Origin: Petunia secreta
Taxonomy: Eukaryota; Streptophyta; Magnoliopsida; Solanales; Solanaceae
NCBI GenBank assembly: GCA_029990175.1
Contig: JARKIP010000053.1
Span: 12,108,001-12,172,000, forward strand
Length of the DNA stretch: 64,000 nucleotides
Direction of reading: 5' to 3'
Below the pieces are notes generated by a model. That model did not search any database, had not been told where the DNA came from, and saw only the letters and a list, made by a program, of their open reading frames with translations. The translations under genes were made by a program, and so were the position numbers. This document shows positions 10,355 to 22,212 of the stretch, one piece after another; within the stretch, counting starts at the first letter, position 1, and every line of letters starts with the position of its first letter.

Positions 10355-12070
10355 TCAAGTCACAAGCAACGCCCCTCCATCTTCCAAGGTTGCTAAGGTG
10401 CTCGTTGAGTCCTCCAACATGTTGCCTGCTCCTCTTAAGCTCACGAACATGCCTTGCCTCAGTTTGGACTGCATCAATAAGTGCTCGAGGGATATCAAGG
10501 AGATGCATGTTCTTCCTCTTAGCAACCCTATTTTGAGAGGGTATATCAACACATGACGAAAAGTGTATAATCCCGTGTTGTCTCATGTAAGACTGAAACG
10601 AGGTTGACATATACTCTTTGTCACTTTTAAGTATGTGTACAGTATAATTAAATTGGGTTTTAACTTCAGCAACAAATGCACAAAAATGAGAAAATTCTTC
10701 GGAGCAATTTTCATAAAATAATCCACATCATTCCAGAAAGTTCTTCCACAAAAGTAACAAAATGCTTCAATCCTATTTTAGGTATAACTGGGCATGATCT
10801 CTATACATCTGAATGAACTAATTCAAAAGCAAACTCAGCTCGTTTGTTAATTCTAGGACTTAGTGGCTTCTGATGATATTTTGCAAGCCGACAAGACTCA
10901 CACTCTAACGAAGAAACATTCTGAAACTGAGGACAATACTTCTTCAAAGTAGGCAAAGAATGATGTTCCAACCGACAATGTGCCTCAAACGCAGACACGA
11001 CACTAGAGCAAGCAACAGATCGAGGCACCTATTCATCATGTAGAGACCATTAAATACATATCCTTTACCAATAATTTGGTTCGTCACGAGATCTTGAAAT
11101 AAAGAATTATTAAGGAAAAAAGAGATACAGCAATTTAGATCTTTGGCAAGTCTACCCACAGAAATTAAATTAAAAGCAAATATGCTACACTTAAAACTTA
11201 TGATAAGGTAATGTACAAGGTTGGTTTGGCTATCCCAACGCCTACATCATTGTAGGTGGACCCATCAACTATGGTCATAGAAGAGGGTGATTTGTAGGGA
11301 TGAAAACTAGCAAAGGTATTAGGGTTATATGTCATATTATTTGAGGTACCGAAATCAATAACCAATTTATTTGAAGTATAGATAAGACATGTTTTACCTG
11401 ACTCCTTCAATAATTTCTGATATTGAGAGAATTTAGCAAAATCCTTAGTAGAGATAAGAACAGATCCATTAGAAGATGAACTAGGAGAAACTGCAACATT
11501 AGCCCTTCCTCGAGGATTATTCTGATTGTTAACTTGTAATTTCTTACAATTCGCCTTCCAGCGACCTGCCTCACGGCCATAGTGGCAGACATCTTTGCCT
11601 AATTATAGATTCTTATTTCGTCCTCCCTTATTATCAATCCTTCTTCTAGTGGCCAAACCTCCTCCGTTAGCAGCCAAGATATTTTGAGAGAAGTAATTTG
11701 AGAGCTAAAAAGAATCTGAGATTTAGCTATCTCAAATTCATAAGGAAGGACACCTAAAAGACTCAACATTTGAAAGAACAGAAAGGTCAAGAAATTGATT
11801 GGGTTGAGGTCTGTGCTGAGAGGACATACGTGAGATCCTAATTTCAATTTTGTTTCAAATTAGAAAAATTTTGAGCAAGAACAGTGTCAAATTCAAACTT
11901 GAAAAAGTCTGAGCAAGAACGGTGTCAAATTCAAGCTTCTGAGGATGGTAGTTTAGCTCAAGCTCAACTGACACCTGATGATGTAAGTTCAATATGGATG
12001 GAGGTGGTTGATTGTGTAAAAGAAATAAGAGCCTACCGTTTTTCATCACAACATTGCTCAAGTTGCCCGA
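10355..12070 (-). pseudogene. Ty1/copia remnant: gag end, protease, pre-integrase, integrase start
   Basis: Read on the minus strand the order is: a decayed gag and zinc-knuckle region (12061-11407), a protease region (11410-11198) with VIDFGTSNNMT, so the catalytic DSG reads DFG, a gag-pre-integrase region (11028-10801) with HCRLEHHSLPTLKKYCPQF and CESCRLAKYHQKPLSPR, and an integrase segment (10610-10490) with YMRQHGIIHFSSCVD and a Q-N-x-V-A-x-RKN motif. Stops and shifts occur throughout. RT and RNase H are missing, because sequence after 10490 turns into unrelated ELNE-rich text. Confidence 0.75.
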
Positions 12071-14823
12071 AATCAGGTTTGATTAGTACTTTTTCTTTTG
12101 CTTCTTTGCATGCTCACCTGGTTTAATTAATTATGATAAGAAATATAAAGGCTTAAAGAAGAGCGTTAAGCACGCCGAAAACATGCTAAGTAGTTTAAAA
12201 TTGATGCAATTGGAGAGTGTAGTGAAAACAATTAAGGGTAAACGTCGTTATAATCTATCATCTGGCTTTTGATAAGAGGGAATGAAGTAGTCTTGTTTTT
12301 ATAAAATGACTCCGGTCAGTCGTTCTGAAAGTTCGAACTCCGATTTGCAAACTGATAGTGTCAATAACTCTGTATAGTTCATTATGACCTGTCTATGATG
12401 TTTGACTTGAATAGAACTTTGTTTGGTTGGTTTTGGAGAGCATTATCACCTTTAGGTTGTAGAAAAGCCATTTGATGGTTTTCCAAGGTTGTTTTGAGTA
12501 AATAAGCTCTGTTGTGAAATTGGAAAGTGTCATAAAGTTTGTAAGGTCATTTATGCTTTGTGCAAACTTTAAGAAGTTCGTTTGAATGGTTTCGAGCCTT
12601 GTTGTGGAAATAAAATTTTTCCTTTTTAGTTTTAACCCCTCGCATTGCCTATTTAAAGTCTGTTCCAGAAATTTGAGTTTACGAGTAAGTTCCAAATGTA
12701 TGTACTTGTGTGTAATGTTTGAGATGATTACTAACAATGTTAGTCAAGTTCAAACCAATATCACAGCACCAGCCAGTGCTGCCAAGTTGCTGGTGCACCA
12801 GTTCTAGTGCCAGCGCGACCACGCTGAGGTACCAGGTCCCATGGATTACACTCTCATGAGCTCTGCGGTGCGACATCGATGAGGTTGGAGTATGCAATTG
12901 CGACTGAGCCTCCGTGATTGCGCGTGTTGGGTCTTGTACTAGGAACAGTGGGTCGGCAAATTGTCATTTAGATCAAAATTAAATAGTATAGCTTGATATA
13001 TAGGCAATTTCTTAGACTGAATTAGTACATAGTGTCCAGGTAATGATTCCTAACCTTCCATATCATTAACTGAAGGTTGTAGGATATAAAGTCCATGAAT
13101 TAGATGTGGTTTAGTTGGGGATTTTTCTAATTGGAGCCCTAAACCTTACAATTAGGAATTTGCGTCTAATAAACTTGAAAGAGTAATTCAACCATATATT
13201 TGGTATCGCGGGAATATGTGGAGCCCGCAAATATATCCAGCGAAGTGGGACCAAGGGCTATTTTGGAATTTCTATATGTGTTTCGTATATTATTCTTAAT
13301 TCTTTGTCTTGGAACTTATTTGTGTGACTTCCCTTCATATGCTTGGAGAAGGAGCATTCGGAAAGGATTCATAAGGGAAAGGCAATTCTTAAGTAGCCAG
13401 ATTGGCTCAAGAACTGAGGTAAGTTATTCCATCCACTTCTTTGAGGGTTTGGAGCTTTATGGATGTCTACAAATGTGGTCTTTATGTGTGTAGCTACTGA
13501 TAGGGCATACTTATTAGGCCGAACCTTGATTTACATATTGTTACTATATTTTCATGGTTATTGGATATGCTATCATACTGGAAGCGTTGAGGATTCTGCC
13601 CCAGGTTACATTCATTACACTAGTTAGTATTGAAGAGTCTCTGCCATTTCATGCGTCCCCCGGATGCATTGATGAGTCTGCTCAAGTGTGGGGTTTTGGG
13701 CACATGTGACGCGGTTGTGTTGCATGCATCATATCGCATTACATTGCATTGCATTGCATCTGTTGATATGTGATTCTTGATTCATATGTTACATAATTGT
13801 GTTTTCCCCTATTTGCAGTTTGATGTTGGTTGAACTTTTTGTTTGACATGGTTAACTTACCTGTCGTTCGAGGCATCTACCTAGCCCTCACTTACTGAGT
13901 CCTTTCGACCCACTCCCAGTTTTTTCCTTTTTTGTTTATTTATTTTATTCGATTCTGCTCCAAGCCCGAGTGCGACACGTAGCTGAGGAGTGAGGAGCAT
14001 TCTAATGTCAGTAGTGAGCCAACCCTTTGTCCATGGTGGCCACTAGTCCTTTTTTTTAAATCTTTATGAGTTATATTTTGTTCCCTCATTGGAATTGTAT
14101 AGATTTCACGCTTTTAGATATCTAATCTTGATTATACCTAAATCTTATTTTTTGTATATATAATTGAGGACTAAACCCTACTCCTAAGTGTAAGTGAACC
14201 ATCACTTGACCGCGTGAACCATATAAATTTTTAAATCATAGGTCAAACATCATAATAGACATATTTTAATTTTTTTAAAAATAATATACCTAGTTTCATG
14301 GGTGAACCATGAGTTTCACGTGAACCACAAGTTCTATGGATGTTTCGCCCCTGATCAGCACAAATGACTTTGCCACAGTCCAATTTTTCCAATTTTGAGC
14401 TGCCTATCATGTAGAAAAGAAGTGATTGGAGGGTCCATGATATGAATAAGATCTTACCTTTCATCAATTGTATATTGATTGTGGCCTCAGTGATCTTGGT
14501 TTCTTTGGATCTCCTTTCACTTAGTGCAATGGTTGGGCAGCTAGAAGAGCTCGAGAAGACATGCTTTCATGATAACTCTAACAACTACAAAATGTAGTAA
14601 AGTCAGATTAATACACATTTAAACAGACACATAAATAAAGAATCTTGATGGAGACAAAAAATGGGCCTCAAATGGTTCACTAATGGAGATACTAAGCAAG
14701 GTTTTTCATTTTATAATTAATACCAAGATGAAAGATTGATTCTCACAAGAGTCAAAATCATAGTGGTGCATCGATAGAAAATAATGAAGATATTGTTGAT
14801 GAGGCAATAAAAGTTTTTAGCAA
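12071..14823. other. Interval without a recognised gene
   Basis: No supported coding region. From about 12740 to 14100 the text has LTR-like character (AACTGAGGTAAGTTATTCC at about 13410, CCCTCACTTACTGAGTCC at about 13890), but I could not find a matching partner copy. A short GCATT run lies near 13736-13760. The segment ATCACTTGACCGCGTGAACC at about 14201 recurs with one change at about 30951. Confidence 0.4.
14819..14823. other. Target site duplication AGCAA (left)
   Basis: AGCAA directly precedes the LTR at 14824 and is repeated at 20684-20688 directly after the second LTR. Confidence 0.85.
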
Positions 14824-16190
14824 TGATGTTTGGCATTTTATGCCTATATTTCCTTAATATTTCCTCACGTTTGGGTACTTTATTCGCACGTTTTCTAGTT
14901 GATGAGCATGATGTTGCACTGATTTTATGTCGTATGATTGTAGGTTGTTATGAAGTGAAATTGAAGCTCTAAAGAGCATGATCGAGCAAGAAAAGGCTGG
15001 AAGATCGGTGTGGTTTTACGAAGCGTCTAAGCACAGTTCAATTGGATTGAGGATTGGATCGAGCACACAAAGGCACGACGCGATGCAAGCTGCGGACGAA
15101 GAAAAACTTGAATTGGCCTGGCGCCATGAGGGGCGCGCCGCGCCTGCTGCAGCACCCAGTGTCCTCCGTGTTTTGTGGCGCGGGGCGTGGCCGTTACGTG
15201 CGAGATTCGACGGACTCTGCTTGATTGCGCGCGTTTTGAGGGGCGGGGCGCCAGCTAGAGCGCCCCTGGAGCGATTTTAGAAGTCCTATTTCATCTAGGC
15301 TTAGGCGTAACTATTTGCTAGGCTTTTGTAAACATTATAAATACCCTTCTACTTAGTTTTTGATGGGGGTCGAATTTCTCGAGCAAGTTTGGGAGGAGAG
15401 GGGAGGAGCCCTAGATGTCTTCTAAATAAGTTCTTTCTCTCTTTCTCTTATTGTTCTCCTTAATTCTATAGTTTGTTCGTTCTAGGGTTAGAGCAAATAC
15501 ATGAAGGTTGATGTTTGAAAGTTGATTTCTACCTATTGATTTACCATTACAGATTGTTTATTCTTTCTTGAGCCTAATTGTTTGGTTATTGTGGCCTGAT
15601 AATTGAACACTATCTACGGTTTACAAGTTGAACTCGACATAGGGAACTTGTGAACGCAAATAAGAAAGAATAGGGCTTGATTGTGAACCTGGGAATGAGG
15701 GAATCGATTTGTGGGTAGGATAGACATATACCTATTCGCCTTGCTTAGCTAAATACAGAGTTCTTTAATGCATGCATGTGATTTAATTCCATAGAAATAT
15801 AGGCGTTAGAGTAGCTTGCATCGACTCGTAAAGAATCGACAGGTTTTCACGAATATAATTAACCTGTTAGTTAGCAATCTAGGAAATCAAGAAGTAGAAT
15901 CAGCTAGAAAACTCAACTGGATTGTTTGTAGCTCTGACCCTGGACCGTTTCTCCGTTATTGATAACAACCCATAATTTGCTCTCTATTACTTGACTTCAA
16001 TTACTTGTTTTTACTTATTTCCTTTAGTTAGTAACTTTCACACCCATCATTGAAAAAGATCCCTGAACTGTTTTTAAGAAATTGTTTTCTAGGATTCAGT
16101 CTGAACAATAGTCCTCGTGGGAACGATACTCAACTTATCACCTTATTACTTGTCGACCACGTATACTTGTGTGTGCGTTTGAGAGCAACA
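14824..16190 (+). repeat. 5' LTR (Tat/Athila-type)
   Basis: It starts TGATGTTTGGC and ends GAGCAACA. It contains a GC-rich block (15115-15275, GGGGCGCGCCGCG and relatives), TATAAATACCC at about 15337 as probable TATA box, and CTCTTTCTCTTATT at about 15440. Compared with the right LTR it has 39 additional bases (about 15003-15041), lost there between short GGAA repeats. Confidence 0.85.
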
Positions 16191-16196
16191 AGTTTT

Positions 16197-16214
16197 TGGC
16201 GCCGTTGCCGGGGA
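16197..16214 (+). other. Primer binding site, tRNA-Asp type
   Basis: TGGCGCCGTTGCCGGGGA lies six bases after the LTR end. This is the usual Tat/Athila primer site, which pairs with the 3' end of tRNA-Asp. Confidence 0.8.
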
Positions 16215-16307
16215 CTAAATAATTGACTGTTTTCTTTTTAGACGATTTATTAGTTTCTATTCAGGTTTAATTTTTTTTTAGTTTAGTATTGTGTTACTTG
16301 TCTTATC

Positions 16308-17296
16308 ATGGCATCTTTTAATAAAAATTGGTCAAATGATGGTTTCTCAAATTTTGATGATCTCTGTCTACTTTGTGGAGGAACTCACTTGTGGGAAAAT
16401 TGTCCAAGTCTTTAAACCTTGCGGGACTGGTTATGTGAATTTTCTACAACTTTTGATTGGAATTGTTGCAAATTGTGTGGTGGTCTGTGGAATTCTTGTC
16501 CCAAGTGTTATACTCCTTCCTCTATCAATGTGTGTGATGTTTTTAACAATGTTTATGAGTCTGACAGGAATGAATAAGTGCAGGTTGTGAGCCAAAATTT
16601 TCTAACAGAGCAAGCCAACCTTTTAGAAGCATATGGGGATTTTAGAAGTGAACTTACAAAATGATGAGGCAATTTATGGAAGAAAGGGTTGTGCTCAGGC
16701 AAGAGATCGACGAATTTGGCTTGACTATTCACGACTTGGAGGCGAATTTGAGTGATATGGTTGAGGTGTCTAATGCCCAATTATCAGTTGTCGTGGATAG
16801 TAGATTTGAGATAGAAGATCTTCGAAGCCAATTTGAGGAGCAAAAAGTGGAATTCCTACCATTCGACCCAATATTAGTTGATGATGCCAAGGTTGAAAAA
16901 ATTACATTAGAGTTAAGTGAGGAAATAGAAAACATCATATTTGAGGACTCTAGTATTTGTGCAAGTGAGAGTGTCAAAAGTAATGCAATTTTAGAATTGA
17001 AGCGCATTGGACCTCATTCTAATCATTTTTCAACACTGTGTTTGGATGGTGACATGAAATTTGAGCCACCCGAGCATATGAAGAAACCAAAGGAGGAGGA
17101 ACAAGGTGCCTATATTTTAAAGTTTGCGATGTCCAGGAGACTAAAAGATATCCCTCATTTGAAGGCTCAGAAGTGTAAAATGCGACCATGGTTACTTGGT
17201 CCTTTTGTATTTTTGCCACCACCCCAATACCATAGTCGTAAGCTTGAGGCGAAGTTGGGGAGACAATTCATTAGTTTAAGGTGGAGACAAAAGTGA
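16308..17296 (+). pseudogene. gag-like remnant with zinc knuckles and coiled coil
   Basis: ATG 16308 opens a frame starting MASFNKNWSNDG with a knuckle CLLCGGTHLWENC (C-x2-C-x3-H-x4-C, the spacing I associate with Tat/Athila gag) and stops at 16413. The same frame resumes with a second, incomplete Cys cluster (CCKLCGGLWNSCPKC) and stops again near 16577. Another frame (16661-17296, 211 codons) encodes a coiled-coil-like stretch (LRQEIDEFGLTIHDLEANL) and then an acidic region and a PPEHMKK segment. At least one stop and one shift are needed to explain it. The product would be an RNA-binding gag relative, now broken. Confidence 0.55.
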
Positions 17297-19355
17297 TGAA
17301 GTTGTCTTCGTCGTGCCGCGACGTTAAATCAAGCGCTTCTTGAGAGGCAACCCAATTTGCTTGCTTTACTTTTATTTTTTTTTATTATTATTTTTATGGT
17401 TGTATATTACTTTGGGTGATTGTTTGGATTGCAGGTTCATGTAATGTCGAGTTTAAGTGTGGGGTGTCCTAACTCCTGCTTAATATTGATGACCTATTGG
17501 GGGAAGACTGAGTACCTCATGTTATACGGGAGCTTGGAGGATGCTAGCGCCAATGGCTAGGCCTATTGACGTTCAGGGAAGTTCCTTGACCCTTGCACTT
17601 TCTATTTGTCGCACTGAGGACACTGCTTGATTTTAAGTGTGGGGTGGGAGAACTCCCCTTTATTTTTGAGGTTAGGGATGTACCGTTAGGATTTTTCTTT
17701 TGTCACTTGACATTTTGTTTTTCTTTTTAGTATTTGCTTTTGTTTTATTAGAAAAAATGCAAAAAGATTTTCTTTATAGGCTTTGTAGTGGTACATGTCA
17801 TTCACCACGTGGTTTTTCCTATGGCCTCGGTTCTTTTCCACGGGGAGGCCTTTGAACCGAGTATTTTTTTTTATTTTCTTTCTTTTTAGGATTAGAGTAG
17901 TTAGTTATAGATGGCCCTAGACGAAAGAAATAGGTAGAACGCTAGGTGCCTTTGATTTGTTTGATACCGGTGGACTTGAACTTATTGCATGTGATACTTG
18001 TGGAGTCATTTTGGTTTTAAAACTGTGATTCTTGCCTAGAAAAAATTGAATGACCCCTTTGAGATGCTTGAGTCCCTTTACTTGACTTTGTTGTGAATCT
18101 TTGTGCATTAGTGCTTAAATTCCCACAAGTTGCACCCTATTTGCTTGATTGAGAGTTGTGATGGAGCTAATTTGTGTAGATCGTGTGCAATGTGTGTTGT
18201 GAGACATATTCTTATTGTACTCCATATTGCATATTGGTGTCTAGAACTTGCCCCGTATGTGTGCAAAGAGAAATTCTAGGTTCGCTCTAGTCGAGAGATG
18301 ATACAGGCTTTCTTGATTTTCCTTCTAGCCATTAATTGCCTACACTTTTATATGCACTTTGGACTTGCTTTGTGACCATATTGACCTTTTTGTTGGCACC
18401 CACACCGCGAGCCTACCCACTTGTTCTAAATTGCTTTCTTTTGACCCTTTACTCCTTAAGCACTTTAAGTGATAATTTGATATTATGTGGAGTTGTGGTT
18501 GAATGTTGGGGGGGTTTTTGAGTGGAACCAATGAGGGGGATATGTGGTAACTTGAGAAGTAGTTGAAAAAAGAGCATTAGCAAGGTATGGAGTGAATTGA
18601 ATTTTTTTTAAAAAAAAAAAAAAAAAAAAAAAGAGAAAAGAATATCCATCCTTGCTAGTATGTGCTTAAAAGAAAAATTACTACTTCGTGGAAAAGGTGT
18701 GTGAAGGAGAAAATTTGTTGGTTGGGTGAACTGGTTGTTGATTTTGAGGAGATGTGTGCTTTCATTGTATTGTGATGTATTAAAGTGCTTAGGGAGGTAG
18801 TCACTATTATCTATATGTATCCTACCAGCCCATTAGCCTACATTACAACCCTTTAAAGTCCTAGTTAATCCCGATTGGAGTGAGCCTACATTAGTGGAGT
18901 CCTACACTACGGGCAAGCCTATGGTACATCATGTCTAACATGTGAGCTTTTCATGAGAGTGAATGAATTCTTTCTATGCTATTGTCCCCGTTCTATTCTT
19001 GATATTCATTGTTGTATGTGATATTTGGGGGACACTCTCTTGCTTCATTACTGGTGAGGACACACGGTTTACATGAGATGGGTGAAGTCGTGGCTTCTTG
19101 GTTGAGTAGGTAGGGGTGACTTTGTGGGATCATGGTTGCAATGAGTCGAGTTTGTGCATTTGAGTTGTCTTGGGGTGGTTGTTATCGTGTTTTGAGTTTG
19201 TTATATTGTCGGCATGTTTGTTGGACCTATAGTAGTCATGAATGCATTTGTTCAATGGTCGGTATCAACCATAGCCATAAGCAGACCTGTTCTACCTAGG
19301 TTGTGGAGTCATTTGTGATTGCTCGAGGGCGAGCAAAGGTTCTAGTGTGGGGTGG
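17297..19355 (+). other. Non-coding 3' part of the Tat/Athila-type element
   Basis: No gene. At 17307-17353 it holds GTCGTGCCGCGACGTTAAAT and GAGAGGCAACCC, a block that is widely conserved after pol in Tat/Athila elements. Purine-rich words AAGTGTGGGGTG occur at about 17453 and 17635, echoing the tract AGTGTGGGGTGG (19344-19355) that abuts the 3' LTR. A T8A23 run sits at about 18602-18632. Confidence 0.6.
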
Positions 19356-20683
19356 TGAGGTTTTGCATTTTATGCCAATATTTCCTTAATATTTCCTCAC
19401 GTTTGGATACTTTTTCCGCACATTTTCTAGTTGATTAGCATGATGTTGCACTAATTATATGTCGTATGATTGTAGGTTGTTATGAAGTGCAATTGAAGCT
19501 TTAAAGAGCATGATCGAGCAAGAAAAGGCTGGAATTGGATTGAGGATTTGATCGAGCACACGAAGGCATGACGCGACGCAAGCTGCGGACGAAGAAAAAC
19601 TGGAATTGGCCTGGCGCCATGAGGGGCGCGCCGCGTCTGCTGCAGCGCCCAGTGTCCTCCGCGTTTTGTGGCGCGGGGCGTGGCCGTTACGTGCGAGATT
19701 CGATGGAATCTGCTTGGTTGTGCGCATTTTGAGGCGCGTGGTGCCAGCTAGAGCGCCCCTGGAGCGTTTTTGGAAGTCCTATTTCGTCTAGGTTTAGGCG
19801 TAACTATTTGCTAGGCTTTTGTAAACATTATAAATACCCTTCTACTTAGTTTTTGATGGGTGTCGAATTTCTCGAGCAAGTATTGGAGGAGAGGGGAGGA
19901 GCCCTAGATGTCTTTTAAACAAGTTCTTTCTCTCTTTCTCTTATTCTTCTCCTTAATTCTATAGTTTGCTCGTTCTAGGGTTAGAACAAATACATGAAGG
20001 TTGATGTTTGAAAGTTGAGTTCTACCTATTGATTTACCATTACAGATTATTTATTCATTCTTGAGCCTAATTGTTTGGTTATTGAGGCCTGATAATTGAA
20101 CACTATCTACGGTTTACAAGTTGAACTCGACATAGGGAACTTGTGAACGCAAATAAGAAAGAATAGGGCTTGATTGTGAACCTGGGAATGAGGGAATCGA
20201 TTTGTGGGTAGAATAGACATATACCTATTCGCCTTGCTTAGCTAAATACAGAGTTCTATAATGCATGCATGTGATTTAATTCCATAGAAATATATGCGTT
20301 AGAGTAGCTTGCGTAGACTCGTGAAGAATCGACATGTTTTCACGAATATAATTAACCTGTTAGTTAGCAATCTAGGAAATCAAGAAGTAGAATCAGCTGG
20401 AAAACTCAACTGGATTGTTTGTAGCTCTGGCCCTGGACCATTTCTCCGTTATTGATAACAACCCATAATTTGCTCTCTATTACTTGACTTCAATTACTTG
20501 TTTTTAATTATTTCCTTTAGTTAGTAACTTTCACAACCATCATTGAAAAAGATCCCTGAATAGTTTTTAAGAAATTGTTTCCTAGGATTCAGTCTGAACA
20601 ATAGTCCTCGTAGGAACAATACTCAACTTATCACTTTATTAATTATCGACCACGTATACATGCGGGTGTGTTTGGGAGCAACA
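19356..20683 (+). repeat. 3' LTR (Tat/Athila-type)
   Basis: It starts TGAGGTTTTGC and ends GAGCAACA. It is collinear with 14824-16190 except for the 39-bp deletion and scattered substitutions. It is followed by TSD AGCAA at 20684. Confidence 0.85.
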
Positions 20684-20945
20684 AGCAACAATTCACCCAA
20701 TATACCACCTTTAGGAACATATTTGTATTTAGAGCCTTACTTTGGATTGTGGATAGTTTTTACAACTCAACACATAGAGGCACTCCATACTATCAAGGAG
20801 TTAAAGGATGTGGTTTTGTTTTCATGAGCAACTCTTGTTAACTAGGACCATATAAGTTTTTATGCAAAATTTACGATTACTATTGGAACATTATCTCCTC
20901 CGATCTTTATGATATTGCTTTTCACTTCCTGGTTGGTAGCCAACC
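20684..20945. other. Short interval between two insertions
   Basis: The first five bases are the right AGCAA duplication and the last five (20941-20945) the left CAACC duplication of the copia element. The text between them is the old target sequence that once joined 14823. I see no gene in it. Confidence 0.6.
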
Positions 20946-21751
20946 TGTTATTTCCCACGAATACACCACTTTACTGTTTTAAGGACCAGTTCCTTAAAAT
21001 GTGTTCCTTTACTCTACGATGTGCGGAATAAAAACTGTAAGTAATTGAACACCAGATTTTAGCGTGGAAAAACCCCTAGACACGGGATCAAAAAACCACG
21101 ACCTACTTCTCAAGTAGGATTTCAACTTCACTATGTAAAAAGACCCACTTGGTTACAAGACTCACTCTTACTAACCTAGGACTAACTCTAATCCTTTAGT
21201 GATCTTTCTCACGATCAGTGAAGTTGTGTCAAGTCCACGACTTGAACTACACAGTTTACAACTCGATTTTTGCTTACTACAATTGAACTAAGACTTGAAC
21301 TTTTACAAGACTCAATCTAAGGAACAGGTTCTTACTTAGTTCTACTGTAGCTAATGATTACACAAATAAGCTAATAATTCTTCTCAGCTTTTGCTCGATG
21401 CTCTCTCTATTTGTGTACAACTTCTATGGCTGATAGTCTTCTCGTTTTATAGTTTCCAGCAGCCAAGAAGTCCCAATGAATTAGAATTCCAAAGCTCCCT
21501 TGACTTTGAATCCTAATTTGATTCTACCTTCTTGAATCCAAATCCTTTATCCTTTAGGATTATGCAATCTTTTCGTATCTGATTAGGCCTGCATAATTAT
21601 CGAGATACACGTCAGTATTAGGATAAATAATAATATCTTAATCAAATGATTTTGCATGAATTATCTATTCTGCTTCAGTAATTCAAAGGAACAGGTCCTT
21701 TGAATCCGTTCCTCAGTCATCAGTCAAAACTCCAAGCTTTCCAAGCTAACA
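20946..21751 (-). repeat. 3' LTR of the copia element
   Basis: 806 bp. On the minus strand it is preceded by the purine tract CAGGGGGAAAT (plus strand 21752-21762), which would prime second-strand synthesis. It contains two exact copies of the GGAMCWGKTCC motif (20983, 21688) and one near copy (21321). Confidence 0.92.
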
Positions 21752-21762
21752 ATTTCCCCCTG

Positions 21763-22212
21763 TTTGATGATGACAAATTCATACTTATAGCTTCATCTCC
21801 TTAATGTCCTGAAGTACAATTTAAGCTCAAAAAGACAATCAATCAGTGGAGAATTAATTCATCATTAAGGAACAGATTTTTATTAGGTATAAAATCATGC
21901 AAAATCAGACCTTACTCTTCCCCCTTTTGGCATCATTGAAAAGGTTGCACATAGAAATATAACTCAAGTGTTAGAATTAATCAGCACATAGCCATTTAGG
22001 CAACTCAAAGTGCAAACATAAATTAAATAAAGCAACTGCAAAACAATGATATTAGCCATCCAAGACAATTCATTTAACCAAATATTAAAATCAGGGGATA
22101 CAGCAAGTACTACAAAATTATCCAACTACTAAAGAAGAAAATAAAGGCTAAGGCACTAGGCTAGGCTAGATCCCACTAGACAAAAGATGGCTAAAGGCTA
22201 GGGCTAAGGTGG
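21763..22212. other. 3' untranslated interval of the copia element
   Basis: It lies between the polypurine tract and the end of the third ORF. AT-rich; no gene seen. Confidence 0.6.

Larger units (their letters stand above)
14824..20683 (+). mobile_element. Non-autonomous Tat/Athila-type LTR retrotransposon
   Basis: Two LTRs of 1367 and 1328 bp flank a 3.2-kb interior with a tRNA-Asp-type primer site, a short broken gag-like frame, a long non-coding tail and a purine-rich tract before the 3' LTR. There is no protease, RT, RNase H or integrase. The 5-bp duplication AGCAA on both sides shows one insertion event. The primer site and the GTCGTGCCGCGACGTTAAAT block point to the Tat/Athila branch of Ty3/gypsy. 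The LTRs differ by many substitutions and by a 39-bp deletion in the right copy, so it is older than the copia element next to it. Confidence 0.85.

Noticed and set aside
10233..10490. Continuation of the copia integrase frame into ELNE-rich text
   Set aside because: Integrase similarity ends near 10490. The rest is an accidental open frame across a junction and is not counted as protein.
12736..14100. A further LTR
   Set aside because: The style is LTR-like, but no second copy, primer site or target duplication could be found.
14978..15280. 100-codon frame, with relatives at 19455-19791
   Set aside because: It lies in the GC-rich part of the Tat/Athila LTRs, is not preserved between the two LTRs, and has no domain.
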